A stretch of 24,705 nucleotides of DNA from Folioceros fuciformis. Taxonomy: Eukaryota > Anthocerotophyta > Anthocerotopsida > Anthocerotales. Of this stretch, positions 8,961-18,420 are shown in pieces (position 1 is the stretch's first letter; every line of letters begins with the position of its first letter). Made by a program: the position numbers and the translations under genes. Below the pieces are notes generated by a model. That model saw only the letters and a program-made list of their open reading frames with translations. It was not told where the DNA came from and ran no database searches. The stretch spans positions 1 to 24,705 of the forward strand of contig JBNGIO010003240.1 of assembly GCA_049999805.1 (NCBI GenBank). The letters run 5' to 3'.

Positions 8961-9495
8961 GCACAGCAGAGGCGCCGGTTAGGCAAGGAGATTGTGCTCC
9001 GGCACGACCAGGATGAAGCGCCGACGAGCCCGATTGATGAAGATCCACTTGCGTCTTTGATTCCCGGGATGTCGATTGTTCCTGCAAGTGCGCCCAAGGG
9101 TGCTCCGTCCTTGCTATCACAAATTGCTGCTCCCCTAGTGCGCTGGGAGAATTGGAGGAGTCGTGTTGAAACTCCTCTTCATCGAATCGCAATCTGGATG
9201 TTGGCCTAGTGACGATGAGGTTGCCGGTGGCCCAATCCTTTGCAGTGATGGTTAGGTGGCCTCCTGGTGTTCCTGGGCCATTTTCCGTGAACCCGTGAAG
9301 GAGGCAATCCACACGGGGGTTGGAGGATGAGGAGCAGATGCAGCATCGTCGGCACCGATGCCGATTCGAAGGGTGCTGCGCATGCCAAGAACTCCAAGCA
9401 CTGGCCCGTGCCCGCTGGCGCCTAAGCAATCTTAAGTGCCTGCATATCTTGGTGTGGGGGGATCGTCGAAAGGTCATATCGCGGCGCAGGTCCAT
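8917..9495 (-). CDS. Hypothetical 192-residue ORF within element C
   Basis: An ATG at 9495 opens an uninterrupted minus-strand frame, the longest here outside clear pol genes. The N-terminus is very basic (about 10 Arg in the first 35 residues), the middle has a Cys-rich patch (CRRCCICSS), and the rest is polar (LRFDEEEFQHDSS). No gag or pol motif is seen. It lies in sense with element C, 450 bp from the PBS, where a gag would be expected, but it does not resemble gag. On the other strand, 8911-9209 is also open for about 100 codons (DEAPTSPIDEDPLASLIPGM), so one of the two may be a shadow. Function unknown. Confidence 0.25.
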   Translation of the reverse strand: MDLRRDMTFRRSPHTKICRHLRLLRRQRARASAWSSWHAQHPSNRHRCRRCCICSSSSNPRVDCLLHGFTENGPGTPGGHLTITAKDWATGNLIVTRPTSRLRFDEEEFQHDSSNSPSALGEQQFVIARTEHPWAHLQEQSTSRESKTQVDLHQSGSSALHPGRAGAQSPCLTGASAVQHPADLQERRRSGN

Positions 9496-9942
9496 GGGTA
9501 AGGCGATGGCAGGCCAGAAAACGAGAGCCGGAGGAGGAAGGGGGAGGGATGACCTGCATGTTCTCCGTCTCCCCTTTTAAATCCATCTGTGGACCTTATC
9601 GTTGATATGTTAGATGTAAGGGATGGTATATCAAGCCCAAGAGGTATAGGGGTTGGTGACATGGCTTGTATTGGAACTTTGTGGTTAAGCGCCTTGATGC
9701 TCGATCAGGGCTTAGATGGGGGACCCTTAACTAGTGTTTAGGGGGCCAGGGGGCCATGCCCATCCTAGCCATTCTAGGATGCATCTATCATTTTTGCTTT
9801 TTGCATCTATCAATTTTTATTTGCTCTCAACTGATGGATCGGATCCATGGTGTCTTCTGCAGATCTATGGAGGGGGTCGCCGAGAGATCATACACAGCTC
9901 GACAACAACTGCCCAACCATAGTACGGAGACAATTACAAAAA
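9496..9942 (-). other. Leader-like region of element C without a supported gene
   Basis: Sequence between the PBS and the hypothetical ORF. Several stops occur in every minus frame; short frames such as the one starting at 9662 show no known motif. It includes runs such as GGGGGCCAGGGGGCC at about 9740-9755. Nothing else is recognised. Confidence 0.4.
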
Positions 9943-9954
9943 GCTCTGATTCCA
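9943..9954 (-). other. Primer-binding site of element C (one mismatch)
   Basis: The minus strand reads TGGAATCAGAGC, differing from the standard TGGTATCAGAGC at one base, directly next to the LTR end TAAACA. Position and spacing match those of elements A and D. Confidence 0.8.
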
Positions 9955-10174
9955 TGTTTAGATCCTAATAGTAGGATGCTATGCCTCTAGTCTGCTAAGT
10001 AAGACGCATGTTGTATTATTAGAAGAGAGGTACAGAAGAGTTACGGAGGTGTGTTTATATAGGATGATCGGTGTGACCCTTCGTGAAGGGTCACACCCTT
10101 TCATGGTGTCCTATTGCTAAGGGTAGTGAGTAACTACTAGGAGGGGTTACGGTCAGATTAAATGTCCCGTAACA
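9955..10174 (-). repeat. 5' LTR of element C (220 bp)
   Basis: On the minus strand it starts TGTTACGGGACATTT and ends ATCTAAACA. A TATATAAA box is at 10054-10061. Just upstream of that box a hairpin of 12-bp arms and a 4-base loop (10070-10097) is found. No second copy exists in the window, so the edges rest on the TG...CA ends, the adjoining PBS and the break in B's reading frame at the outer edge. Confidence 0.75.
10070..10097. repeat. Perfect hairpin in the LTR of element C
   Basis: GGTGTGACCCTT, loop CGTG, AAGGGTCACACC. On the minus strand it lies about 10 bases upstream of the TATA box, in the U3 promoter zone. It may be a protein-binding dyad; no function can be read from the sequence. 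Confidence 0.85.
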
Positions 10175-10763
10175 TCTCTTCTTCTACAAGTGGAGGAATG
10201 GGTTCCTGCACATCATGACATTCAACCTGCCCCTGACGGTCAAGTCCATCTTCTTGGAAGACCACCCGTCGCACCTCCGCAGTTGGACCAGGCTTCTTGT
10301 GCATCTTGGTCTCATTGAAGAACACGTAATTGCTGCGAACAACCTTCTTGGCTTCTGGATCCCATAAACAGTATCCCATCTCACCAGAGTCACCATAGCC
10401 AAAAAAAATACATTTTCTGGACTTGGGTGCCAACTAGTCCTAAAACTCCTTTGGAATATGGTAGTATGCCTCGTAGCCAAACACTTGTAGATGCTTGTAA
10501 GATGGCTTCTTTTCATACCACAGCTCCTCTGGAACCTGCTCATCCACAGCCTTATTAGGAGATCTATTAAAAAGATACATCGCAGTTGACACTGCTTCTG
10601 CCCAAAATCCGTTAGGCAATCCAAAGTTTGACAACAAACTACACATCCTCTCTTGGATGGTTCTATTCATCCGTGCAGGCACACCATTCTGGGGAGGAGT
10701 ATACGGGGCAGTCAATTCTCTCTTGATTCCCTTGGAATCACAGAATGACTGCAAAGCCTTCAA
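10175..10763 (-). pseudogene. pol: Integrase C-terminal half of element B
   Basis: The frame begins in the integrase core: LQSFCDSKGIKRELTAPYTP, then PQNGVPARMNRT, where the catalytic Glu expected after GVA is replaced (PAR). Next come GFWAEAVSTAMYLFNRSP, YEKKPSYKHLQVFGYEAYYH and, after two close TAG codons (10440-10442 and 10434-10436), LAPKSRKCIFFGYGDSGEM and a KVVRSNYVFFNE segment. The frame then runs into the LTR of C and stops within it at 10158. A frame change at about 10765 separates it from the preceding piece. Confidence 0.85.
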
Positions 10764-10801
10764 ACGTACTTTCTACCATTGTTTGTCCTTAGACGCTTTA
10801 G

Positions 10802-11209
10802 TCAAAGGCTAGATTGATTCTCCACAAGGGTGACAAATTTTTGAAACACTGTCAGAACATCATCCTTTTTCCTCAAAGGATAAACCCATTCAAGAGGTTT
10901 ACTTTTGTGTTTACCTCTTGCTCCATGTGGTGATTTCGTTTGTTTCTCATACAAATAGTGCTCACACACGGAGAAATCAGAGAAGACAAAAGCAGGGATG
11001 TAACCAAAACGAGATAAGATCTTCATTCTTTTTTGAGACATATGTCCTAACCGACAATGCCACAAGGAAACACTTGGTTGTTCCGTTACACAAATCACAT
11101 GATCCTTGACAGTGGTTACCTGAAGTGAGTACAAAGTGCCACACACGATCCTCGAGCTAACACAAGAGAACCTTTGGAGATCTTCCAAGAATAATCCCCA
11201 AACCAACAA
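10802..11209 (-). pseudogene. pol: Integrase zinc domain of element B, with core deletion
   Basis: Contains LWHCRLGHMSQKRMKIL (the HH part of the HHCC finger) and CEHYLYEKQTK, where the second Cys is Tyr. After KHKSKPLE the frame jumps straight to WVYPLRKKDDVLTVFQKF, so the usual segment with the first catalytic Asp (HSDVWG-like) is missing. It ends at TGA 10802-10804. Beyond that the same frame shows RLRTNNGRKYV, where the second catalytic Asp is Asn, then another stop. The integrase of B has therefore lost all three catalytic acids (deletion, D to N, E to A). Confidence 0.8.
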
Positions 11210-11720
11210 TGGTAGTCAGCGTCATCCAACTGCCCTGCGCTAATCATGCTTTTTGTCAACTTCGAAACATGCCTAACATCCTTCAGCATGAATGAAGATC
11301 CGTTGTCAAACCTTAGCTGCACATCACCAACGCCTGCAATCTCGCATGCGTAGTTATTTCCAAGCCGAACACATCCTTTTCTAGTAGCATCATAGGTGCT
11401 AAACCACTCCCTATGCTGAGTAACATGGAAAGATGCTCCAGAGTCAATTATCCAATTAGAGAATAAGTGACTATCCACGGTTGTCAGTTGTGCAGAATCA
11501 AAGGAAGAAGAGATAAGAACATCTCCATCATCAACAAAATTCACCTTGTTAGGCTTGATCCTTGGACTTGCCTCGTTGTCGTTCTGCTTCTTCTCCTTTC
11601 CTTTGTCCTTCTTGAACTTCTCGCAGTCCCTTCTGATGTGACTCTTTTTGTGACAATGGTAACACTCAACATTGTTACGACTACGAGATTTGCTACGGGA
11701 AAGGTTTCGCTCCTTTTGAT
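11116..11720 (-). pseudogene. gag-pol: CCHC knuckle and protease of element B
   Basis: Read leftwards in one frame: an Arg/Ser-rich tract (RNLSRSKSRSRNN), the zinc knuckle CYHCHKKSHIRRDC (11623-11664), a Lys-rich spacer, then the aspartic protease with WIIDSGASFHVT (DSG at 11436-11444 intact), VRLGNNYACEIAGVGDVQLR and MLKDVRHVSKLTKSMISAGQ. The frame stops at 11116 inside the protease-integrase linker. The integrase piece overlaps it in another frame. A frame change near 11770 separates it from gag. Confidence 0.85.
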
Positions 11721-11813
11721 CTCCCCTTTGAAGTGGACCTTCCTCTCACCATGAGAGCATTGGAACCTTTTGAAGGTTCCATATTCTTCCTGTTCACCTC
11801 TTATGTTAATAGG

Positions 11814-12362
11814 CTACCTTCTACATTTACAATGGTGAGACCACTGGCTCCTAGCGGAATTACTCCGAGGTGTACGAAAGGTGTCCCAACTCTCTGGTAA
11901 TGTGACCAACAAAAACATAGCTCTCACAGAATCTGGGAATGAGATACCTTGAGATGAGAGCTGGCTGAAAATGGTATTGAACTCATTCAGATGATCGAAC
12001 ATCCTTGTCCCTTCCTTCATCTTCAAGTCCACCAACTGTTTCAACCAGTACACCTAAGAAGTCGCACTTTGCTTCTCATCATGTAGGTCACTCAACTTCT
12101 GCCATAGCTCGTAACTTGTGGTCTTGTCTTTCACATTGAAGTAGACCGACTTCGACAATGTTAGCATGATGGTAGATCTAGCAAGCTCATCTAGATCCTG
12201 CCACTCATCCTGAGTCATGTTAACAGGTTTCACACCTAGCAACTTTATGGGCTTGATCTGCTTTTTCTGCACTAGAACATTATACACTTGTTCTTTCCAG
12301 AACGAGAAGTTAGTACCATCTAACTTCTCCATATTGAACATAACGTTTTTTGAGGATGTCAT
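11814..12362 (-). pseudogene. gag: Gag of element B
   Basis: ATG at 12362 opens a Tnt1-like capsid: KLDGTNFSFWKEQVYNVLVQ, then DEWQDLDELARSTIMLTLSK and YELWQKLSDLHD. One TAG at 12054-12056 interrupts it. The frame continues with VYWLKQLVDLKMKEGTRMFD, HLNEFNTIFSQLSSQGISF and AMFLLVTLPESWDTF, then becomes unrelated from about 11880 and stops at 11814. Helical capsid core order and spacing fit the family; the break is one stop plus a late frameshift. Confidence 0.9.
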
Positions 12363-12963
12363 TATTTAAAATCAATGCAAATCAAACAAAAGGCTAGTTA
12401 GAAACGGTCGGAATGTAATGGAGATTCAGATAGTTACCCTCACACCTTGTTCCACCTCGGTTGTCACAACTTGTAGACCTCAAACCATCGCATGAGTCTA
12501 TCCACAATTCAGGCCGCCTCACGGCTGGAGTGTCCTGTCCTCTGATTCAGATCTGGCTGCCCGCGACTTTGGATCTGGCCACACCACTAAGCGGTTGGGA
12601 GCCGTGCGAGGGCAGCCCGGGCCTGATCCCGCGGCCGGGATCCCGGCTGGCTAGCGCCCTGGCGCCCTATGCCCTCGGCGCCTGCGCTCTACCGCCCTAG
12701 CACCCTACGCCCCGCTCCTGAGGCAGGCACCCCGCGCGGCGTGGCAGCGCCCTCTCGGGTGCTCCGCACTGCCGGAGCTTGGCACCCCACACTGCCGCTG
12801 CCTCAGCCTAAGCACGGTGGGGCTGGAGCCCTTGCACCCCAGGCAGTAGAGTGGCCTCAAACGGCCCCCGGGATGCTGCCTTCACTCACTCCGGTGCCTT
12901 CCTCACGGCCTTGCACATCTTGTCCACAGCACCTAGAGACATCACCATCTTGCTCCACAACCA
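12363..12963 (-). other. GC-rich leader of element B
   Basis: About 600 bp between PBS and gag. The part at 12480-12900 is strongly GC-rich with GCGCCC/CCCGCG runs, in contrast to the AT-rich 120 bp next to gag. The open frames in it show no known motif and are best explained by base composition. Confidence 0.5.
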
Positions 12964-12975
12964 AGCTCTGATACC
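12964..12975 (-). other. Primer-binding site of element B
   Basis: The minus strand reads GGTATCAGAGCT after the LTR end CAACA. This matches the initiator-Met tRNA site offset by one base relative to elements A, C and D, since the first T of TGGTATC is missing. Confidence 0.8.
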
Positions 12976-13272
12976 TGTTGAAGGAACACCAGAGGAGCCA
13001 CATGGTGAAAGAGGAGAGGAGAAAGCAAAGGATGAGAGAAGAGAGCAAGGTCTCTCACACACTTTGTGTCTCAATATTGCAAGGGAGCTCAAGAGGGTAT
13101 TTATACCCTCTAGAAGAGCTCCCAAGGAAGCTTCACAAGAAGCTCATAGGAAGCTATGCAAGAAGCTTCCTAAAGATTAGCTTAAGCTAATCTAAACTAA
13201 TGATACTTAACTAGACACTAATCTTAGTCTAAACACATTAGTCTAAGCACATTGGGCTTTAATAACCCTACA
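12976..13272 (-). repeat. 5' LTR of element B (297 bp)
   Basis: On the minus strand it starts TGTAGGGTTATTAAAGCCC and ends TCCTTCAACA. The TATA box (TATAAATA) sits in the centre of an inverted repeat at 13092-13111 (arms AGAGGGTAT and ATACCCTCT). The leaf-side flank is rich in AAGCTT-type repeats at 13120-13170. The outer edge rests on the TG end only, because the 3' LTR is not in the window. Confidence 0.75.
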
Positions 13273-13409
13273 CCTGGTACACGAGTGCGGGCACCGACTG
13301 CGGAGCAAGTCGCAAGGAGAAGGGACCAAGGAGAGGCCCTAGGACAAGGACGTAGAACTGGTCAGGGCAGTGTATGGATGGAGCCAGGAAGAGGCCGGAG
13401 GACTCGTGA

Positions 13410-14260
13410 TTGAGTCCTTGTGGAAGCGCAGCACCACAGCGGGATAGGGTTCTGTTCAAGTCTGGGATAGGAAGGGAGGCCAATGGCTGGTTGGCACGAG
13501 AGATGGTGACTGCTCAACGCATGGGCCTAGCCAGGTGGCTTCTGTGTTTTTGGTAGCATAGGAAGCAGGGCTACCTATTAGACCACATGCTACTGTTCCT
13601 GCATGAAGTCGTCAAGGGGGGCAGGATTGACTAGGGGAAGATTATTTTTGATCAACTGAATGAGGAGAGGCAAAACCTGACTTCTCCCACCCCCCGTCCG
13701 TCTCTGATTTCACCCTTCCTGGTTCATTTGTATTCTTATGCTAACAATCTGCAAGAGCGAGAGGTTGTGGCTTCCTTGCATATGTGGAAGCCTGTTAGGG
13801 AGGTCAAGTGGAAGTTGAAAGAGCCCAAGGAGGAGGCAGAGTCGAGCAGCTAGGAGTCCGGGGCGACGGGAAGCTCAAAAGAGAAGGTATCGATCAGTAG
13901 GAAGCGGAAGGCAGGAGCCGGGCAGAAGACCCCTGCGAAGAGGAGGAAAGTGACCGTGCACGTCACCAGGTCAGCAGTGGATTTGGAGCTGCAAGAGTCT
14001 GCCCGGAAAACAGGGATCAGGCAGCCGAACTTAAGGAATCAATGCCAACTGAGGAGGCAAAACCGGCTGAGGGGGCAGGGAAGTTAGGGCTGACTCCAGG
14101 GGAAGAACTCTTTCTAGGGTGGGAAGAGATCTTCAAGGCCACCCCCTTGGTGGCGAATTTACAAGTGGAGGACTTGGCAAGGGTATACACCTGTTGGGGA
14201 GGGGGAACTTGGACAAAGGGATGGGTATTGGAGGTGCACCCCAACAGGTGGATTTGCTAG
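13410..14260 (+). pseudogene. Degenerate plus-strand protein frame of unknown function
   Basis: From 13410 one plus frame reads as a coherent protein broken only by three TAG codons (13554-13556, 13632-13634, 13851-13853) and a frame change near 14005. Segments include KSGIGREANGWLAREMVTAQ, YLLDHMLLFLHEVVKGG, GKIIFDQLNEERQNLTSP, FLVHLYSYANNLQEREVV and SLHMWKPVREVKWKLKEP. A basic, nuclear-signal-like stretch follows (SRKRKAGAGQKTPAKRRKV), then LTPGEELFLGWEEIFKATPL. The frame ends at TAG 14258-14260. It looks like an N-terminal helical domain plus an acidic/basic tail. I do not recognise the family. A transposon-encoded accessory or gag-like protein is a guess. It is antisense to all the copia elements, so it is not part of B. 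Confidence 0.5.
14188..14250. repeat. Inverted repeat with perfect 12-bp arms
   Basis: CACCTGTTGGGG at 14188-14199 and CCCCAACAGGTG at 14239-14250, separated by 39 bp, at the 3' end of the degenerate plus-strand frame. It could fold as a stem; no element type is recognised. Confidence 0.75.
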
Positions 14261-14276
14261 GCCTGACAGCGGCCAT

Positions 14277-14438
14277 GTGTGGAGTGGAACTTGCACCCAA
14301 GAACCACCAAGGGCCACACCTCCCCCTTGTTATCGTCATAGTACTAGGATTCGCTCCCAAGGGAGTGAACCCGTGTCAAGGTTTTCTACAACTTTCCCCA
14401 CTCTGCCCTAATCTGATCCTAACTATCAACCGGCCCCT
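14277..14438 (-). repeat. Left copy of a long inverted repeat pair
   Basis: Read on the minus strand this segment aligns loosely along about 160 bases with the plus strand of 21187-21348. Both share an 18-base identical core (TCCCTTGGGAGCGAATCC, here 14364-14347) and both end ACTCCACAC. The two copies lie about 6.8 kb apart in opposite orientation. They may be ends of one large element or two inverted copies of one family. Confidence 0.55.
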
Positions 14439-15900
14439 AGACCTAACCACACTACAGCAAAAAGATCATAACCTCGTCTTCAATACCAACTACCACCCCA
14501 GCTGAACGAGGGCTCAGCATCATCTTCAGCTCCCACTCCTAGCTTCGGGTATTAGCCGCCTCAACAGCTGAGAGGAGGTTCCAGCCTTGGCCTCAACCTC
14601 CACTCTCAGCCCTAAGTGCCAGTGACCTAAGAAGCTGATTGAGATCTTCAGCACCTAAGCTCCCCACCCCAGCACAACGGCTCTCTACTCCAGCACTCCA
14701 ACACTTCAGTCCTTCACCACCACGTCTCACCCCTGGATTTCAAACACAACAGCCCTTCACTTGCAGCCCTTGAGGCAGGAATGTGCAGACCCAGGCTAGA
14801 TGGCCCCCTCGGCCCACAGCCCTGCAGTCCATCGCTTTGGAAACCCCTTAGGGACGTCAAGCTATCCCAACCACCCAACCAGCATGCAAGGGAGATCAGC
14901 CCCTGCGGATTTGGCCACCCAGATCTCGATGATTTCGGGAGCCGCCACGTTCCCCTAGTGGCATGGGGAATCAAGACCGAGGCACATCTGCACACTGGGT
15001 TAAAACTCTAACCCAGCAGCCTGCACACAAGGTCAAGGGAGCTCTCACCAAAAAAAAAACCCCCTCCCTCAATGACAGGCCTGGCCTCTTATACCCCCTT
15101 GGCCAGGAACCCTGTCATTTCCTAACCAGGTCCACACGCCTCCGACAGAACCTCCCACTCGTCAAAACCCTAAACCTAACTCCGACCTAATCCTAACCCA
15201 AACTTAGTTGCCCATTACCCCCTTGCTGGTTACCCTCTACCAAAAATCACCAACCTCTCACAACTACCAAAAATCATCCGTGCTTCTCCACACCCTCCTC
15301 TCCTCCCTTGGATCAAATCATCCCTTTCCCTCAGACCCCCTTCGCCTTCAGGTCCCTCCCTCCATTCTATTGGCCAAGACCCCTGACCCGGGAAAACTAC
15401 CCCTCTAGTGCCCCTGAATGAGCACCTTGTAGGCTCGGCACCGGAAGCGACAACCCACCATCTCTGCTAACATAACCATCATTGGGCTTCCCACCCACTA
15501 GGAGCACGCCTGTACTAAGGGCTTTCCACCTTCAAACAACCAGGTGTGCTGCTTGCGGATGGCAAGCCGAATGCCACTTATGTCCTCTGGTTGGGGTTCG
15601 TCTGCACTCATTCTCCTGGCAGCCCACTTGGCGATTTTGAGTTTATCAAAGCAACAACACTCTTGCCTGGAACCATCGTCTAGTAGTAGATGAGGCATAC
15701 CCTCTCCACCATCTTTCCTCTTTCTGCGAGGGCACCTGGAACTCCTCCCAGCCGCTCAGCCAAACACTTCCACCACTGCTCATTCTCTAGACCCAGAAAG
15801 TACTCCTGCACTGCACGTTGCCCAAAGCCATAGTTGAAGACGCTCCTCTCCGATTGCACACGTCGCTACCATGGTTTGTATTCTTCCTTGGGCACCAGCC
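14439..15900. other. C-rich unassigned DNA
   Basis: No reading frame here shows known motifs. The plus strand is rich in CCC, CCT and AACCC runs with few G tracts. It has a run of ten A near 15050, and an imperfect 15-bp stem at 15070-15118 (ATGACAGG-CCTGGCC type arms). CTAAACCTAACTCC at about 15168-15183 resembles a reversed AGTTAGGGTTTTGGG-like string near 21045, so the inverted relation of the two flanks may extend further with gaps. Confidence 0.4.
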
Positions 15901-18420
15901 CCCGCTTAGCACTGCCCAATTCAGCACCCCTCCACAGTGCCATCGGAGCCTGCCTTTGGACCTGGCCATCCCCGAGCGCTTGTGCCTACCTAAATCCGCC
16001 TGCAACCACCCCTGCTAGCGGATCAACCCAGCCCCCCTGCCTGCTCGGCCGACCTCCTGCTTTCCGGAATCCGTTAGCCTCCAGCCTGCTCGCCAGGTCG
16101 ACCAGCGCCTGGATATGCTAGCCCGGTCTCCAGCAATCATCTCCTCGTAACAGACTCCCTTGTTAACCAGCCGGGCCGTCCTGGAAGGCTGAACTCGGCA
16201 CTGCCCTAGGGGCCTCTAGATGCATCCAGCCAACCAGCCCCAGGTGCTCTGCCCCCATATAAGGTAGCCATCCTGCTACATCCCGATCTACCTCTGTAGC
16301 TGGCTAGCAGCCGCTTAGCCTGAACCTCACTTGCCAGCCAGCATTGCAAGCACAGCCTGGATCAACTCGAGGCTTGCTTGGCCGACTTGGGTCATCCCAA
16401 CTGCCTACTTGGACTCCTGCAGCTGGGCATGTCTAGATTTTGCTCTGCCTGACCACCTTCAGCTGCAGCCAGGTCGGCCCTAGCCCAATCCGCCTTTCCT
16501 GCCCAGGCTCAACCATCCTGGATCCACGTGCAGCTGGTCCTAGCTACTTGCTTGCAGCTGAGTTTCTGCGCTGCTGGGGCCCCCACCCACCCTCAGTAGC
16601 CCAGCTGCTCGCCAGCCCTTGCAAGCCGCCTGCCTACCACCTGCTTCCGGATCGGGCTAGCTGGCCACACAACACCCTCCTAGCCGCTTAGCCCAGGCCG
16701 CCTGTCCACCACGATCCAGGCCAGCCTGCCTAGATCCCGCCATCCTGCACTGCCAACCCCTGCTCGGGATCCTGCAGCCAGGCCACCGCCCGGCTTCCAA
16801 ATTCGGCCCCGACCTGCCATGCCCAGAGTGTCCTGCCAGCCTGGATCTGGCCAAGCCTAGCTCACCATGCCAGGCCTGCCGATCGATCCTGCCCTCCTCC
16901 TGGATTTGGCAGCCTTGCCTGGTTGTCTGGCCGGGGCTGGGCTGCCTGCTCCTTACGAGCTCCTGCTGGGCAGCCCAGATTTAGCCATCTGCAGCCGCTG
17001 CAACCCCTGTCTGGCCCAGCCTCGACCAGCCGACAGGCCCTGCTAGCCGACAGCTGCTAGCCCGGCCATCCTCCAGGCCGCATGCCGGCCAGCCTGGCCT
17101 CCTAGATTTGGCCAGGCAGCCAGCCCACAGGCTCACCTGCTGTCTGCTTGTAGCCGGGGCGGGCTGGGCTGCTGGCTAGACCCCTCAGCTGCCACCTCCA
17201 GCCAGTAGACCCCCCTTGCCAGATCTCAACCACCAGCCTGCCTGCAGCTAGATCATGTCGAGGCCCGCCTGGCCTAGATCCGTCAGCCTCTATCTATTTG
17301 CCTGCTTTGCTAGGTCGCCTACCTGCGCCTAGCCGATCTGCTGCTGCAGCCAGCCCCTGCTAGGTCAATCCCCCCCCCAGCCGTCAGGGGGCAGCTTGGC
17401 TGCATGGTGGTCCGGCTAGGCGCCCACCTGCTGGCTGCCTGCTCACTCTCGCTGCCTGCCATTCCAGTTGGTTTCGTCTCCTGCAGCCTACTACTTCAGT
17501 CCCAATCAGCCCACCCCTCTGACTGGCCAGGATTCGCCCCCACCCTACTGCTGCTTGGCCGCGGCCCAACCACCTGGCCAAACCCAATCCAGGCCAGCCT
17601 ACAATACGATCTAGGCCAGCTCGCCATGGGTGCCAACCCAGGCTGGGCTGCTGCTAGGCCCTCCAGCAGCAGTTGCCGACGACCTGGGCAACCAGCCTCC
17701 ACCGGACCGCTTGCCTCCAACTCTGACCAGCCCAGCCGCCCAGCCAGGCTGCCCTTTCTCCGCTTAGCTGGGCTAGGTCCATTCCTATTGCCTGCTGCCT
17801 GGCTGGCTTGCTAACCTCCAAATCCAGCCCCAGCTACCTGCAAGCCGACGACTGCCTGGCATAAACAACTGGCTGGGCCGCTACCTGGCTTCGGGATCCC
17901 CCGGCCAGCCTGCTGGTTTTGTCTGCCGGCCAGCAGGTCTACCACTCGGCTGCTGCTGGCCCGGCCGACCCGCCGCCGTCTCGGGCTGGCTGCTTCCTGC
18001 CCAGCCAGCCCTTGTCTAGCCCCTCCTAGACCAGCCAGCCCGTCTGCTAGCAGGCTGGCTAGATTCGGCAGCCTTGCCACCACAACCTAGCTTGCTTGGA
18101 GCCGCCCTACGGTCACCCGGCCTGTTGAATCTTGCCTGGGCTTGCAGCCACTGCTCCGTCCGCCCGTCAGATCCATCCTAGCAGCGGGCCGGCCCGCCTT
18201 TCGGCCAGATCCTCAGCCCCAGCCACCTGGCCTAAGGCCAGAGCAGGCCTAGGCACCCTACCTCCCTACCTATGCCCAACCGCCTTCTGCACGCTCCCGA
18301 GGCCCTAGCTCACCCTCACACGCCCGACTTAGGGTCCCACGCACGCTAGCGTCCCTCTCCACGGGCACACCCTACCCCCTACTTCACATTTTCCACGGCC
18401 ACGGGTTAGCTAGACGATTG
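15900..18420. repeat. C-rich, CTAG-rich degenerate low-complexity block
   Basis: About 2.5 kb built of loosely repeated strings such as CCAGCCTGCCTG, GATTTGGCCAG and GCTGCTAGCCC without a fixed period. C strongly exceeds G on the plus strand. I count about 35 CTAG tetramers, one per 70 bases, far above one per 256. Open frames on both strands here are low-complexity (Ala/Leu/Ser/Pro or Gly/Arg) and not credible genes. It looks like an old expanded repeat that has mutated heavily. Confidence 0.6.

Larger units (their letters stand above)
8737..10174 (-). mobile_element. Element C: 5' end (LTR, PBS and adjoining internal DNA)
   Basis: An LTR at 9955-10174 and a PBS with one mismatch at 9943-9954 place the start of another minus-strand copia-type element here. 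Its internal DNA runs leftwards from 9942, is interrupted by element A at 8736, and probably continues at 3804. No 3' LTR of C is found in the window. Its right end falls inside integrase-domain coding sequence of element B, so C inserted into B. The right flank of the insertion is TCTCT; its partner would lie left of C's missing end. Confidence 0.7.
10175..13272 (-). mobile_element. Element B: 5' half of a decayed Ty1/copia retrotransposon
   Basis: Right to left: 5' LTR (13272-12976), PBS, a 600-bp GC-rich leader, gag, CCHC knuckle, protease and integrase, then an abrupt end at 10175 where the LTR of element C begins. RT, RNase H and the 3' LTR are not in the window. Gag resembles the Tnt1-like branch (start MTSSKNVMFNMEKLDGTNFS). 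The reading frame has several stops, at least three frame changes and an integrase deletion, so it is more decayed than A, in line with being the older host of C. Confidence 0.85.

Noticed and set aside
11467-11754. Plus-strand 95-codon frame in element B
   Set aside because: It lies opposite the CCHC knuckle and protease coding sequence and is hydrophobic only because its complement is Lys/Arg-rich.
12461-12971. Ala/Pro-rich plus-strand frames
   Set aside because: They lie in the GC-rich leader of element B on the antisense strand and show no motif.
15070-15118. Imperfect stem as a transcription terminator
   Set aside because: Stem-loop terminators of that type are bacterial; there is no gene upstream and the stem has an unpaired gap.
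15900-18100. Open frames of 60-136 codons on both strands (for example 17404-17814 plus and 17811-18083 minus)
   Set aside because: Low-complexity Ala/Leu/Ser/Pro or Gly/Arg products on opposite strands follow from the C-rich repeat; no motif and no conserved pattern.
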